A stretch of 64,000 nt of DNA, taken from the NCBI RefSeq assembly GCF_030444335.1, contig NZ_CP128595.1, positions 1,364,001 through 1,428,000 of the forward strand, in the 5' to 3' direction. Positions 44,527 to 53,715 of this stretch are shown in pieces (position 1 is the stretch's first letter; the number at the start of each line of letters is the position of its first letter). A program made the translations under genes and the position numbers. The DNA is from Polaribacter huanghezhanensis (GTDB taxonomy: Bacteria > Bacteroidota > Bacteroidia > Flavobacteriales > Flavobacteriaceae). The notes beneath the pieces are model-generated. The model had not been told where the DNA came from, ran no database searches, and saw only the letters and a program-made list of their open reading frames with translations.

Positions 44527-46554
44527 ATGAAGAGGTTGCTAAATTTTTTACCAACTCATTTTACTATTTGCCTAATTGTAGGAATTGTTTTGCAATTTCA
44601 TTACAAATTATGGCAATATACTTTTACGAAAGCAATTCTTGTTTTTGTGCTTTTCTTAATCTTGATTTTTGTTTTAAAGTATTTTAAAAAGAAACTTCTT
44701 TTTACAATTACAAGTTGGATTCTCTTTGTGTTTGTCGGAGTGTTTGCTGTGTTTTTGCAAAATCATTCTCAAAAAGATAATTATTATAGGAACTATTTTT
44801 CGGCAGATTCTTTAATCACTTTTAAGGTAGAGAAAGTACTGAAAAGTAATTTGTATTATGATAAATATATAGGATCAATTGTTAGAGTTGGCAATCAAAA
44901 AACTGTGGGAACAATTTTATTAAATGTTCAAAGAGATAGTTTACAAAGAACGGCAAATATTGGGGATGTTTTTTTGTTTAAATCAGAACTGAGCGAAGTT
45001 CAAAAACCATTAAATCCGTATCAATTTGATTATAAAAAGTATCTCGAAAAACTAGGCGTTTACAATCAGGTTTTTCTAATAAACACTGCTTTTATTGTCA
45101 AAGAATCTAATGAAAATTCAATTTATAAAATTGCAGAAAACATTAGGGCTAAAATTGAAAAAGAATTGATAGAAAACGGATTTAAAGGAGAAGAGCTCGC
45201 TGTTATAGAAGCATTGATTTTAGGGCAACGAAACGATATTTCTAAAGATGTATTAGAAGAGTATACAAATGCTGGTGCCATTCATATTTTAGCAGTTTCT
45301 GGGTTGCATGTCGGAATTATTTTATTGATTTTAACTTTCCTTCTAAAACCATTAGAACAACTTAAAAACGGAAAAACTATCAAAACATTTTTAATCGTTT
45401 TATTGTTGTGGTTTTTTGCAGTCATTGCAGGTTTATCCGCATCAGTTGTGAGAGCCGTAACGATGTTTACGGGAATTGCAATCGGAATGACATTTCACAG
45501 AAAAACATTAATTCAGCACACATTAATTACATCAATGTTTGTACTGCTACTTTGCAAACCAATGTTTCTGTTTGATGTTGGATTTCAATTAAGTTATTTG
45601 GCGGTTTTTAGCATTGTGACGATTCAGCCCAAATTGTATCAATTATGGAAACCAACACGGTTTTTAACGGATAAGTTTTGGCAATTATTTACGGTTTCTA
45701 TTGCTGCACAATTGGGAGTTTTACCTGTAAGTTTGTTTTATTTTCATCAATTTCCAGGATTGTTTATGCTTTCTAATTTGGTGATTATTCCTTTTATTGG
45801 AATCATTTTAATGCTCGGTATTTTAGTCATTGTGTTGGCGTTATTTCAAATACTACCCACTTTTCTGGCGGATTTATACATGTTTATAATTTCGTTAATG
45901 AACCAATTTGTAAGTTGGATTTCTATTCAAGAATCGTTTCTGATAGAAGATATTTCATTCTCTTTTTTATTGTTGTTAATGTCTTACGGATGTCTGATTT
46001 TTGGGTTTATGTATGTTGAAAGAAAAACCTACAAATCTACTGTGTTATTTTTATCGTTTGTCATCCTTTTTCAAGGAAGTGTTTTTTATGAAAAAAAGCA
46101 AGTTGAAATAACCAACGAATTTGTCATTTTTAATAAAAGTAGAAAAACGATTATTGGAGAAAATAAGAATGGAAATTTAAAAATTCATCACGATTTAGAT
46201 TCTGTAAGTGTAAAAATGCTAGGTTTAATAAAAGATTATAAAGTTGGTAAAAAAGTAACTACAATTGAGTTTAAAAACCAGTTTGCTAATAGTTATCAAT
46301 TTAAAAAAGAGATCTTTATTTTAGTTGATAGCTTAGGTGTTTATCAAATAGGAAAGAAATTAAATCCAATTGTTTTACTCATTCAATCTCCAAAAATCAA
46401 CTTAGAAAGATTGATTGAAAACATCCAACCAAAACAAATTATTGCCGATGCTTCAAATTATAAAAATCAGGTTGTAAATTGGAAATTTATTTGCGATACA
46501 AAAAACATCCCATTTTATTATACTGGAGAAAAGGGCGCAATTATTTTTGAGTAG
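44527..46554 (+). CDS. ComEC/Rec2 family membrane protein
   Basis: A 675-residue protein: N-terminal membrane segments with a DUF4131 region, an oligonucleotide-binding-like loop, and the competence domain IEALILGQRNDISKDVLEEYTNAGAIHILAVSGLHVGIILLI followed by many membrane helices. The C-terminal metallo-beta-lactamase domain found in many ComEC proteins is absent; the tail (about 520-675) is a short soluble region. This shorter form is common in Bacteroidota. ComEC is the inner-membrane channel for single-stranded DNA uptake. The gene is 31 bp after lpxB. Confidence 0.9.
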   Translation: MKRLLNFLPTHFTICLIVGIVLQFHYKLWQYTFTKAILVFVLFLILIFVLKYFKKKLLFTITSWILFVFVGVFAVFLQNHSQKDNYYRNYFSADSLITFKVEKVLKSNLYYDKYIGSIVRVGNQKTVGTILLNVQRDSLQRTANIGDVFLFKSELSEVQKPLNPYQFDYKKYLEKLGVYNQVFLINTAFIVKESNENSIYKIAENIRAKIEKELIENGFKGEELAVIEALILGQRNDISKDVLEEYTNAGAIHILAVSGLHVGIILLILTFLLKPLEQLKNGKTIKTFLIVLLLWFFAVIAGLSASVVRAVTMFTGIAIGMTFHRKTLIQHTLITSMFVLLLCKPMFLFDVGFQLSYLAVFSIVTIQPKLYQLWKPTRFLTDKFWQLFTVSIAAQLGVLPVSLFYFHQFPGLFMLSNLVIIPFIGIILMLGILVIVLALFQILPTFLADLYMFIISLMNQFVSWISIQESFLIEDISFSFLLLLMSYGCLIFGFMYVERKTYKSTVLFLSFVILFQGSVFYEKKQVEITNEFVIFNKSRKTIIGENKNGNLKIHHDLDSVSVKMLGLIKDYKVGKKVTTIEFKNQFANSYQFKKEIFILVDSLGVYQIGKKLNPIVLLIQSPKINLERLIENIQPKQIIADASNYKNQVVNWKFICDTKNIPFYYTGEKGAIIFE

Positions 46555-46555
46555 T

Positions 46556-47077
46556 TTATTCTTGAATTGTGTTTTTAAAATTTTTCGCAAAATCTCCCCA
46601 TTTTTTTTCCTTTCTGTCTTTTTTAATGAAAAAAGCCAATACCATTTCCATTTTTTTTGCCGTTAAATATCCAGGGATTCTGTCTAATAATTGTTCCTCT
46701 TTGTTTAAAATTATAGTTGTAGGATAACTTAATTTTCCATTTTGTAGCGCAGCGCTTAATTCGTGGTATTTTGTATTTCCTTGCTGATTGAATTTAAACG
46801 TATAGTCTTTATATGTAATTGGATCTTTGCCTTCGCCATTTAATTTAACTGCATGATAATTTTCGTTTACGTACTTGGCAATTATGGGGTTTGTATAGGT
46901 TTCTTTGTCCATTTTTTTACACCAACCACACCAATCCGTATAAATATCTATTAGAAAAGGTTTTGGGTTTTTTTTATTGATTTCAATTGCTTTTTCAAAA
47001 GAAAGCCAATTTATTTTTTCTTGCGCGTTAGTATTTAATGTAAAAGCTATGATTAATAAAACTATTATTTTTTTCAT
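46556..47077 (-). CDS. Secreted thioredoxin-like protein (DUF255/thioredoxin_7 type)
   Basis: A 173-residue protein with a signal peptide (ends NTNAQ). The redox motif is DIYTDWCGWCKKMDKETYTNP, a thioredoxin-like CxxC, followed by the PTTIILNKEEQLLDRIPGY cis-Pro loop. It likely works in periplasmic thiol chemistry. It converges with comEC at a 1-bp spacing. Confidence 0.9.
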   Translation of the reverse strand: MKKIIVLLIIAFTLNTNAQEKINWLSFEKAIEINKKNPKPFLIDIYTDWCGWCKKMDKETYTNPIIAKYVNENYHAVKLNGEGKDPITYKDYTFKFNQQGNTKYHELSAALQNGKLSYPTTIILNKEEQLLDRIPGYLTAKKMEMVLAFFIKKDRKEKKWGDFAKNFKNTIQE

Positions 47078-47102
47078 AATCTATCTGTCGAAATTTAATT
47101 CA

Positions 47103-47110
47103 CAAATTTA
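47103..47110 (-). promoter_or_regulatory. -7 element upstream of the thioredoxin-like gene
   Basis: CAAATTTA on the plus strand is TAAATTTG on the minus strand, exact TAnnTTTG, 26 bp before the ATG at 47077. Confidence 0.45.
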
Positions 47111-47117
47111 CAGAATA

Positions 47118-47150
47118 AAAAAGCACCAATAAATGGTGCTTTTTATAAAA
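47118..47150. terminator. Terminator downstream of the POT transporter
   Basis: AAAAAGCACCA (47118-47128) and TGGTGCTTTTT (47134-47144) form an 11-bp stem with a 5-nt loop; A and T tracts flank it. Confidence 0.88.
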
Positions 47151-47167
47151 TATTGTGAATATTTTTA

Positions 47168-48706
47168 TTAATGGATGTTGCCCATTAATTTTTTCATCAA
47201 AGGAGAGAAGACTAATACAACTAATCCAGCTCCGATTGCATAAGTTGCAATTAATGCAAACCCATCTGTGTAAACTTCTAGCGTATCTAATCCACCAACA
47301 TGTGCGTCTGTACTTTCTATTGCAAGTTGCTTACCAATAAATCCAACTATTTGAAATGCATAAGCAGAAGATAAGAACCAAATTCCCATCATAAAAGCCA
47401 CGATTTTCTTTGGGGATAAATCAGTAATTTTTGACAATCCAACAGGAGACATAAATAATTCTCCAATAGAAATAATAAAGTACATGATAAATAAATACGC
47501 AAAAGGAACCATTCCGTTTTCATCGGCACTTCCTTTACTCAACGATAAAATATAGAAACTTATACCTGCTAAAACTAAACCTAGACCAAATTTGTACGGA
47601 GTTCTTGGGTTTAAGTTCTTTTTAGTTAAGTATGCCCATAATAAAGAAATAGGAATTGCTAAGATGATGATAAACATTGAGTTCAATGAATTTGTTTGAG
47701 CGGCAGTCATAATTCCTTCTAAAGAAACATTTCTAGAAGCAAATAGTGTAATTACAGATCCAGACAATTCATGGAATCCCCAGAACATTGTCATAAAAAA
47801 AGTAATTAACACTGCCATGAATAATTTTTTACGTTCTTCTAATGAAGCTTTCATCATAATATTACCTAAGTACAATACAACTCCAACACCTATTAGTTTA
47901 AAAATTAAACCAACAATTGTTTCGTCACCTAAAAACGATTCTCCGCCTGCGATTGCTTTGTAAGAAGCTAATATATATGCAATAACGGGTACACATAATA
48001 CCGAAATTATAGGAATTAGTTTCTTTTGAGGAATTCCTATAATTTTCTTTTCGTAAATTTCTTGGTTTGGTGGTAATCCTTTATCACCAAAAACATTTTT
48101 CTTAATTCCGCTCCAAAAGAAAATTAATCCCGTTAACATTCCTACTCCTGCTAAACCAAAACCATAATGATACCCATATTTTACAGCTAACCAACCACAC
48201 AATAATGGTGCAACCCAGCCGCCAATATTAATTCCCATATAAAAAATGGTAAATCCAGAATCTTTTCTTACATCACCTTCTTTATATAAAGCTCCAACAA
48301 ATGTTGAAATATTGGGTTTAAAAAAACCATTACCAACAATGATTAATGCTAAAGCTAAGAAAAAGGCGATATCATTTTGTACAGCCAAAACAAAATGTCC
48401 TAAAGCCATTAAAATTCCGCCTAAAAAAATGGAAGAACGCATTCCTAAAATTTTATCAGAAATCTGCCCACCAATAACGGTTGATGCATACACCAACGAG
48501 CCATAAGAAGCATAAACAGCTGCAGTAGCATAATCTCTATTAGATAAAGATTTAAATATTTCCTCAACCATATAAAGCGTTAATAACGCTCTCATTCCAT
48601 AGAAACTAAATCGCTCCCATAATTCTGCAAAAAATAAATAAAATAATCCCTTTGGATGTCCGAACAATTGTGGTTCGTCTTGTTGTATTGCTACTGAATC
48701 TGCCAT
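47168..48706 (-). CDS. POT/PTR family proton-dependent peptide transporter
   Basis: A 512-residue MFS protein with about 14 hydrophobic helices. The POT motifs are seen: ELWERFSFYGMRALLTLYM (ExxERFxYYG), GNGFFKPNISTFVGALY and FTIFYMGINIGGWVAPLLCG, plus FMSPVGLSKITDLSPKKI. It imports di- and tripeptides with protons, consistent with the dipeptidases and peptidases in the window. Confidence 0.94.
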   Translation of the reverse strand: MADSVAIQQDEPQLFGHPKGLFYLFFAELWERFSFYGMRALLTLYMVEEIFKSLSNRDYATAAVYASYGSLVYASTVIGGQISDKILGMRSSIFLGGILMALGHFVLAVQNDIAFFLALALIIVGNGFFKPNISTFVGALYKEGDVRKDSGFTIFYMGINIGGWVAPLLCGWLAVKYGYHYGFGLAGVGMLTGLIFFWSGIKKNVFGDKGLPPNQEIYEKKIIGIPQKKLIPIISVLCVPVIAYILASYKAIAGGESFLGDETIVGLIFKLIGVGVVLYLGNIMMKASLEERKKLFMAVLITFFMTMFWGFHELSGSVITLFASRNVSLEGIMTAAQTNSLNSMFIIILAIPISLLWAYLTKKNLNPRTPYKFGLGLVLAGISFYILSLSKGSADENGMVPFAYLFIMYFIISIGELFMSPVGLSKITDLSPKKIVAFMMGIWFLSSAYAFQIVGFIGKQLAIESTDAHVGGLDTLEVYTDGFALIATYAIGAGLVVLVFSPLMKKLMGNIH

Positions 48707-48863
48707 AATTTTAGTGTAGTTTATTCGTGTTTTATAGTTTTTATTTCTATTCTGAAATAATAGTTTTTACTAAAAGATTGCCAAGTTTACGGAAAAATCG
48801 GCAAAAACTATGTCAAAAAAATTAGAAATATTGATTAGTACGCCGATTTTCATTCCATTCATT

Positions 48864-48871
48864 TATCTTTG
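48864..48871 (+). promoter_or_regulatory. -7 element that decides the HMG-CoA reductase start
   Basis: TATCTTTG (exact TAnnTTTG) overlaps an in-frame GTG at 48871, so that codon lies at or before the transcription start and cannot be the initiator; ATG 48886 or 48895 is indicated. Confidence 0.5.
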
Positions 48872-48894
48872 TGACTCTTAAAAAGATGGATTCA

Positions 48895-50166
48895 ATGTCT
48901 AAAATTATTTCAGGATTTTCTAAACTCACAAAACAAGAGAAGATAAACTGGTTGTCTAAAAATTATTTTAGTCCTCAGCCAGAAATTATACAAACGCTAC
49001 AACAATATTGGAATGCAGATGAAAAACTGCAACAATTACACGACGATTTTATAGAGAATACAGTATCCAATTTTTATTTGCCTTATGGTGTTGCACCAAA
49101 CTTTGTAATTAACGGAAATCATTATGTAATTCCGATGGTTGTTGAAGAGAGTTCTGTGGTTGCAGCAGCGTCGAAAGTGGCAAAATTTTGGAGTAAACGT
49201 GGCGGATTTAAAGCGGAAGTAATTTCAACCACAAAAATAGGACAAGTGCATTTTATGTTTGAAGGAAATAAAGCAGATTTAATATCATATTTCCATCAAC
49301 AAAAAGAGAATTTACAAAAAGCTACGGCTTCCATCACCAAAAATATGGAAAAACGCGGTGGCGGAATTTTAGATATTGAATTGGTTGATAAAACTGATAA
49401 ATTGGCCAATTACTATCAATTACATGCAACGTTTGAAACCAAAGATTCTATGGGGGCAAACTTTATCAATTCGTGCTTAGAAGCCATTGCAAAAGCGTTT
49501 CGTAAAGATGATATTGAAATTGTGATGAGTATTTTATCAAACTATGTCCCAGAATGTTTGGTAAGAGCAGAAGTTTCTTGTAAGATTGATAAATTGGGCG
49601 GAGAAAATCCAAGAGAATTTGCACAAAAATTTAAACAAGCAGTTCAGATTGCAGAAATAGAACCTTACAGAGCGGTAACGCACAACAAAGGAATTATGAA
49701 CGGAATTGATGCTGTTGTGTTGGCAACCGGAAATGATTTTAGAGCAATTGAAGCTGGTGCGCATGCGTATGCGGCAAAATCAGGAAACTATAAAAGTTTA
49801 ACGCATTGTGAAATTGAAAATGATGTTTTTAGGTTTTGGATAGAAATTCCGTTGGCATTAGGAACCGTTGGCGGATTAACAGCGTTGCATCCAATGGCAA
49901 AATTATCGTTGGATATGTTGCAAAAACCATCAGCAAGACAATTGATGCAAATTATTGCAACGGCTGGATTGGCACAAAACTTTGCTGCGTTAAAAGCATT
50001 GACAACAAGCGGAATTCAGCAAGGACATATGAAAATGCATTTGATGAATATTTTAAATCAGTTGAATGCAACAAATGAAGAAAAAGAAATAGTTGTTGCT
50101 TCTTTTAAAGATAAAACGGTTACGTATAGTGCAGTTGTTGAACAATTTAATGCTTTGAGAAAGTAG
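48895..50166 (+). CDS. mvaA: Hydroxymethylglutaryl-CoA reductase (class II type)
   Basis: A 423-residue protein (from ATG 48895; ATG 48886 is an alternative) with the class-II motifs: ISGFSKLTKQEKINWLSKN start, DFIENTVSNFYLPYGVAPNFVINGN, EESSVVAAASKVAKFW, DSMGANFINSCLEAI, VTHNKGIMNGIDAVVLATGNDFRAIEAGAHAYA. It reduces HMG-CoA to mevalonate. It is the first of several mevalonate genes in 48.9-57.7 kb. A dispersed palindromic repeat begins 4 bp after its stop. Confidence 0.94.
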   Translation: MSKIISGFSKLTKQEKINWLSKNYFSPQPEIIQTLQQYWNADEKLQQLHDDFIENTVSNFYLPYGVAPNFVINGNHYVIPMVVEESSVVAAASKVAKFWSKRGGFKAEVISTTKIGQVHFMFEGNKADLISYFHQQKENLQKATASITKNMEKRGGGILDIELVDKTDKLANYYQLHATFETKDSMGANFINSCLEAIAKAFRKDDIEIVMSILSNYVPECLVRAEVSCKIDKLGGENPREFAQKFKQAVQIAEIEPYRAVTHNKGIMNGIDAVVLATGNDFRAIEAGAHAYAAKSGNYKSLTHCEIENDVFRFWIEIPLALGTVGGLTALHPMAKLSLDMLQKPSARQLMQIIATAGLAQNFAALKALTTSGIQQGHMKMHLMNILNQLNATNEEKEIVVASFKDKTVTYSAVVEQFNALRK

Positions 50167-50169
50167 TAT

Positions 50170-50248
50170 TGTGTCACCTCGAGCGGAGTCGAGAGGTCAT
50201 AATTTAATAATATTAAAAACAGGTATCGACTCCGCTCGACCAGACATT
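50170..50248. repeat. Dispersed TCGA-palindrome repeat between mvaA and GHMP kinase
   Basis: Left arm TCACCTCGAGCGGAGTCGAG and right arm TCGACTCCGCTCGACCAGAC are reverse complements around an AT-rich middle. The reading frame of the downstream kinase happens to be open through the whole repeat. Confidence 0.82.
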
Positions 50249-50251
50249 AAT

Positions 50252-51217
50252 TTGGAAAAACATTACAGCAACGGAAAATTATTATTAACAGGAGAATATG
50301 TTGTGCTTGACGGAGCGACATCGTTAGCTGTGCCTACAAAATTTGGACAAGACTTAGTTGTAGAAGCAATCGAAGAACCAGAATTAATTTGGGGAAGTTT
50401 TACGAATACAGGAGCATGTTGGTTTGAAGCAATTTTTGATGTGCCAAAACTCCGTTTAAAAAACGCAACCTTTAATTCTGATAAAGAAGGAAATGCGGAG
50501 TTTATTGCAGAAACTTTGCAGAAAATTTTAAGCGAAGCAAGAGAATTAAATCCAGATTTTTTGCAAACCGATAAAGGCCTACTCGTAAAAACAAACCTTA
50601 CTTTTCCAAGAAATTGGGGATTGGGAAGCTCATCAACATTAATCAATAATATTGCAAACTGGGCAAATATAGATGCTTATAAATTATTGTGGAATGCTTT
50701 TTCTGGAAGCGGTTTTGATATTGCTTGTGCACAACATAATTCACCAATATTGTATCAATTAGAAAATAAAGAACCTAGTGTAAAGCAAGTGGATTTCAAT
50801 CCAAATTTTAAAGACGAATTGTTTTTTGTACATCTAAATAAAAAACAAAACAGCAGAGACGGAATTCAAAGATATGTTGCCTATCAATCAAAAAAATCTT
50901 TCGACTCCGCCTGTCTGTCGGTCAAGCAGGCTCAAGATGACATTAAGAAAATTTCTAACCTATCAAATGAATTTGTAAAAGCAACTTCAGCATTAGATTT
51001 AGAAAAAATAATTGAAGAGCATGAAAACATTATTTCTTCAATAGTAAAATTAAATCCAGTTAAAAAGGAATTGTTTTCTGATTACTTTGGCGCGATAAAA
51101 AGCTTAGGAGCTTGGGGTGGAGATTTTGTATTAGTTACAGGAAACGAAGACACACCAAACTATTTTAAACAAAAAGGATTTGAAACAATCCTTCCATATT
51201 CAAAAATGGTTTTGTAA
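50252..51217 (+). CDS. GYDIA-family GHMP kinase, candidate phosphomevalonate kinase
   Basis: A GHMP kinase of about 321 residues with YSNGKLLLTGEYVVLDGATSLAVPTKFG at the N-terminus, the ATP-binding PRNWGLGSSSTLINNIA and the family-naming GFDIA (SGSGFDIACAQ). The first in-frame start-like codon by homology is TTG 50252; an upstream GTG at 50171 would translate the repeat, and there is no ATG. Clustering with mvaA, mvaD and mvk suggests that it performs phosphorylation of phosphomevalonate, otherwise unassigned here. About 14 residues in the middle (FDSACLSVKQAQDD) are encoded by a dispersed-repeat copy. Confidence 0.82.
   Translation: MEKHYSNGKLLLTGEYVVLDGATSLAVPTKFGQDLVVEAIEEPELIWGSFTNTGACWFEAIFDVPKLRLKNATFNSDKEGNAEFIAETLQKILSEARELNPDFLQTDKGLLVKTNLTFPRNWGLGSSSTLINNIANWANIDAYKLLWNAFSGSGFDIACAQHNSPILYQLENKEPSVKQVDFNPNFKDELFFVHLNKKQNSRDGIQRYVAYQSKKSFDSACLSVKQAQDDIKKISNLSNEFVKATSALDLEKIIEEHENIISSIVKLNPVKKELFSDYFGAIKSLGAWGGDFVLVTGNEDTPNYFKQKGFETILPYSKMVL
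50898..50944. repeat. Dispersed repeat copy inside the GHMP kinase gene
   Basis: CTTTCGACTCCGC ... GCTCAAGATGACATT matches the arms of intergenic copies (CGACTCCGCTCGA and GCTCAAGGTGACATT) and includes its own CCTG/CAGG hairpin. It is in frame and keeps the gene open. Confidence 0.7.
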
Positions 51218-51229
51218 TAAAACAAAATA

Positions 51230-51297
51230 GGTCTCGACTGCGCTCGACCTGACAATTAATATACTAAATGTCTCCTCGAGCGCAGTCGAGAGGTTTT
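51230..51297. repeat. Dispersed TCGA-palindrome repeat (inverted pair)
   Basis: GTCTCGACTGCGCTCGACCT and CTCCTCGAGCGCAGTCGAGA are reverse complements separated by about 25 bp. Between the GHMP kinase and the flavoprotein genes. Confidence 0.82.
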
Positions 51298-51307
51298 CAA
51301 ATAGAGA

Positions 51308-52519
51308 ATGAACAAAATAATCATTATTGGCGGAGGAGCCGCAGGTTTTTTTACAGCGATAAATGCGAAAGAGCAAAATCCAGATTTAGACATTACTATT
51401 CTTGAAAAAGGGAATGATGTGCTACAAAAAGTAAAAATTTCTGGTGGCGGACGTTGCAATGTTACGCACGCGTGTTTTGAACCAAAAGAATTGGTAAAAT
51501 TTTATCCACGTGGAGAAAAAGAATTGCTCGGGCCTTTTCATACGTTTATGACTGGCGATACTTTTGAGTGGTTTGATGATCGTGGAGTTCCATTAAAAAT
51601 TGAAGAAGATAACAGAGTGTTTCCAGAAGCAAATACTTCGCAAGCAATTATTGATTGTTTTGAGAATGCAGTTGATACACTCGGAATTAAAGTCTTGAAA
51701 AATCATGGTGTAAATTCAGTTTCTAAAAAAGACGATGAATGGATTATCAACACAAAAAACGAAATTTTTATTGCTGATAAATTAGTAATTGCTGCAGGAA
51801 GTAGCAATAAAATTTGGGAATTGGTAACCACTTTAGATCACTCAATCATTGAGCCAGTTCCGTCTTTGTTTACGTTCAATATTAAAGACAAAAGAATCAT
51901 CGATTTGTTAGGAATTTCTGTTCCGAATGCAACTGTAAATATCGTTGGGACGAAATTAGAATCAACAGGTCCTTTATTAATTACACATTGGGGGATGAGC
52001 GGGCCAGCAGTGTTGAAATTATCTGCTTTTGGAGCGCGAATTTTAGCAGAAAAAGGCTATCAATACAATGTAGAAGTAAATTGGTTATCGAGACCAACCG
52101 ATAAAATTGTGAACGTGTTGTTGAATTTAAAAAAGAAACAACCAAAAAAACAAGTGTTTTTAAAATCACCGTTTGCTGAAATTCCAAGAAGATTGTGGGA
52201 ACGTTTTGTTGCTGCTTCTGATATTACAGAAATTTTTAAATGGGCAGATTTAAGCAATCATCACATAGAGAAATTAGCAAATCAACTGACAAAAGGAGTG
52301 TTTAATGCCAACGGGAAAAGTACTTTTAAAGAAGAGTTTGTAACTGCTGGCGGAATCGATTTAAAAGAAATTAATTTTAAACGTTTTGAAAGTAGAAAAC
52401 ACAATAATTTATTTTTTGTTGGCGAAATTTTAAATATTGATGCGGTAACTGGTGGTTTTAATTTTCAGAATGCTTGGACTGGTGGTTTTATTGCTGCAAA
52501 AGCGATTGCTGAGGGTTAA
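51308..52519 (+). CDS. HI0933/YhiN-type FAD-dependent oxidoreductase
   Basis: A 403-residue flavoprotein: GGGAAGFFTAINA (FAD-binding), KISGGGRCNVTH, ending FFVGEILNIDAVTGGFNFQNAWTGGFIAAKAIA. This combination marks the HI0933-like (BaiN) family, whose physiological reaction is mostly unknown. It lies between two mevalonate genes but shows no link to that pathway. Confidence 0.9.
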   Translation: MNKIIIIGGGAAGFFTAINAKEQNPDLDITILEKGNDVLQKVKISGGGRCNVTHACFEPKELVKFYPRGEKELLGPFHTFMTGDTFEWFDDRGVPLKIEEDNRVFPEANTSQAIIDCFENAVDTLGIKVLKNHGVNSVSKKDDEWIINTKNEIFIADKLVIAAGSSNKIWELVTTLDHSIIEPVPSLFTFNIKDKRIIDLLGISVPNATVNIVGTKLESTGPLLITHWGMSGPAVLKLSAFGARILAEKGYQYNVEVNWLSRPTDKIVNVLLNLKKKQPKKQVFLKSPFAEIPRRLWERFVAASDITEIFKWADLSNHHIEKLANQLTKGVFNANGKSTFKEEFVTAGGIDLKEINFKRFESRKHNNLFFVGEILNIDAVTGGFNFQNAWTGGFIAAKAIAEG

Positions 52520-52547
52520 GAGGTTTTGTTAGTTTGTTTTTAAATAA

Positions 52548-52580
52548 AAAAGCGCAACTAAAAAATTGCGCTTAAATACA
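52548..52580. terminator. Bidirectional terminator
   Basis: AAGCGCAA (52550-52557) and TTGCGCTT (52566-52573), 8-nt loop, flanked by A and T tracts; between the convergent flavoprotein and 97-residue protein genes. Confidence 0.8.
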
Positions 52581-52597
52581 CATGTTTGCGTTCTTTT

Positions 52598-52891
52598 TTA
52601 TGCTTCATCATCTTCCTCAAAACAATTAAAAATAATTGAGTATCCATATTCCAACGCTTCTTCATACAATTCAACTTGATTTTCATCAACATCTTTTACA
52701 GTGTCTAGTGTAAAATATTCTTCTTCGATTTCGGTTACTTTCCAACCTTCACTTTTGATATAATATTTTGCCAGTTTGTACGCACCTTCAATATCTTTAT
52801 AATCGATATATAAACTTACATAAGCGCCGATAACTTCATCGTATTGCTCAGATTTTTTTGTTGGTTTTGCTAACGCATTTATTAAAAACAT
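52598..52891 (-). CDS. Small acidic protein of unknown function
   Basis: A 97-residue protein, very acidic, with many Tyr and Glu (YVSLYIDYKDIEGAYKLAKYYIKSEGWKVTEIEEEYFTLDTV) and no signal peptide or metal motif. No family recognised. It is 19 bp downstream of the TlpA-like gene, so probably cotranscribed with it. Confidence 0.78.
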   Translation of the reverse strand: MFLINALAKPTKKSEQYDEVIGAYVSLYIDYKDIEGAYKLAKYYIKSEGWKVTEIEEEYFTLDTVKDVDENQVELYEEALEYGYSIIFNCFEEDDEA

Positions 52892-52910
52892 AGTTTTAGG
52901 TTTTAAGTGA

Positions 52911-53702
52911 TTATTCTTTTAGTAATTTTTTTATTTCTTTGGATAGATTATCTACATTTTTTTCGCCATTTCCTGTTGAGGTAAATCGGATAATTCCTTT
53001 TTTATCAATGATAAAATTTTTAGGAATGGCACCTTTTGCATATTTATTCCAAACGTTTCTGTTTGGATCAAATCCTGCGTTAAAAACAATTCCTTTTTCT
53101 TTTAAATAGTCCATTTTTTTTGAAACCAGTGCTTTGTCTTCTCCAATTGCAATCGGAATAAAAACAAAATCTTGATTTTTATATTTTTTCAAAATTTTAG
53201 AAGGCATTTCGTGGAATTCTCTGATACACGGAGCGCACCAAGTTGCCCAAAAATTAAGTAAAACAACTTTTCCTTTTAAATCGGATAACTGAATTTGCTC
53301 TCCGTTTACCATTTCTACAGTAAAATTTGCTGCCGTATCATTACTGTTTAAAATGTATTCTTTGGTAAACTTTTTAACATAAGCTTTTTCAACTTTTTTT
53401 GCTCTTTTTTTCTTTCTCATTTCTGATTTAGAAAAAATATCGATGACAGCAATAAACTCTTTTTCGCCCAATGTATTTCCAAGTTTCTTTTTTAAACGGA
53501 TATATTCATCCTCAGAAATGCCATTTTTCATTCCTTTTATGAATCCGTTTTTCATATAATCGTTTATTTTTTCTCTTGAAACAATTTCATCATTTACAAT
53601 AAAAATTTGTTGAAACGATTTCTTCTTTTGGGCAACCAAGATGTTTGCTGAAAAAATAAAGAGCAACGTTAAAAGAATTCCTTTTTTTACTATTTTTTGC
53701 AT
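52911..53702 (-). CDS. TlpA-family secreted thiol-disulfide oxidoreductase
   Basis: A 263-residue protein with a signal peptide (ends ILVAQ). The N-terminal 120 residues are a charged helical extension; the C-terminal half is a TlpA/ResA-like thioredoxin domain with LLNFWATWCAPCIREFHEMP (CxxC) and GAIPKNFIIDKKG (cis-Pro). It likely reduces or isomerises disulfides in the periplasm, with the long N-terminal part of unknown role. Confidence 0.9.
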   Translation of the reverse strand: MQKIVKKGILLTLLFIFSANILVAQKKKSFQQIFIVNDEIVSREKINDYMKNGFIKGMKNGISEDEYIRLKKKLGNTLGEKEFIAVIDIFSKSEMRKKKRAKKVEKAYVKKFTKEYILNSNDTAANFTVEMVNGEQIQLSDLKGKVVLLNFWATWCAPCIREFHEMPSKILKKYKNQDFVFIPIAIGEDKALVSKKMDYLKEKGIVFNAGFDPNRNVWNKYAKGAIPKNFIIDKKGIIRFTSTGNGEKNVDNLSKEIKKLLKE

Positions 53703-53715
53703 GGTGTTTTTTTAT

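Noticed and set aside
44527..46554. Truncation of ComEC because the beta-lactamase-like domain is missing
   Set aside because: Shorter ComEC forms are usual in Bacteroidota; the stop is followed by a convergent gene with no leftover coding sequence.
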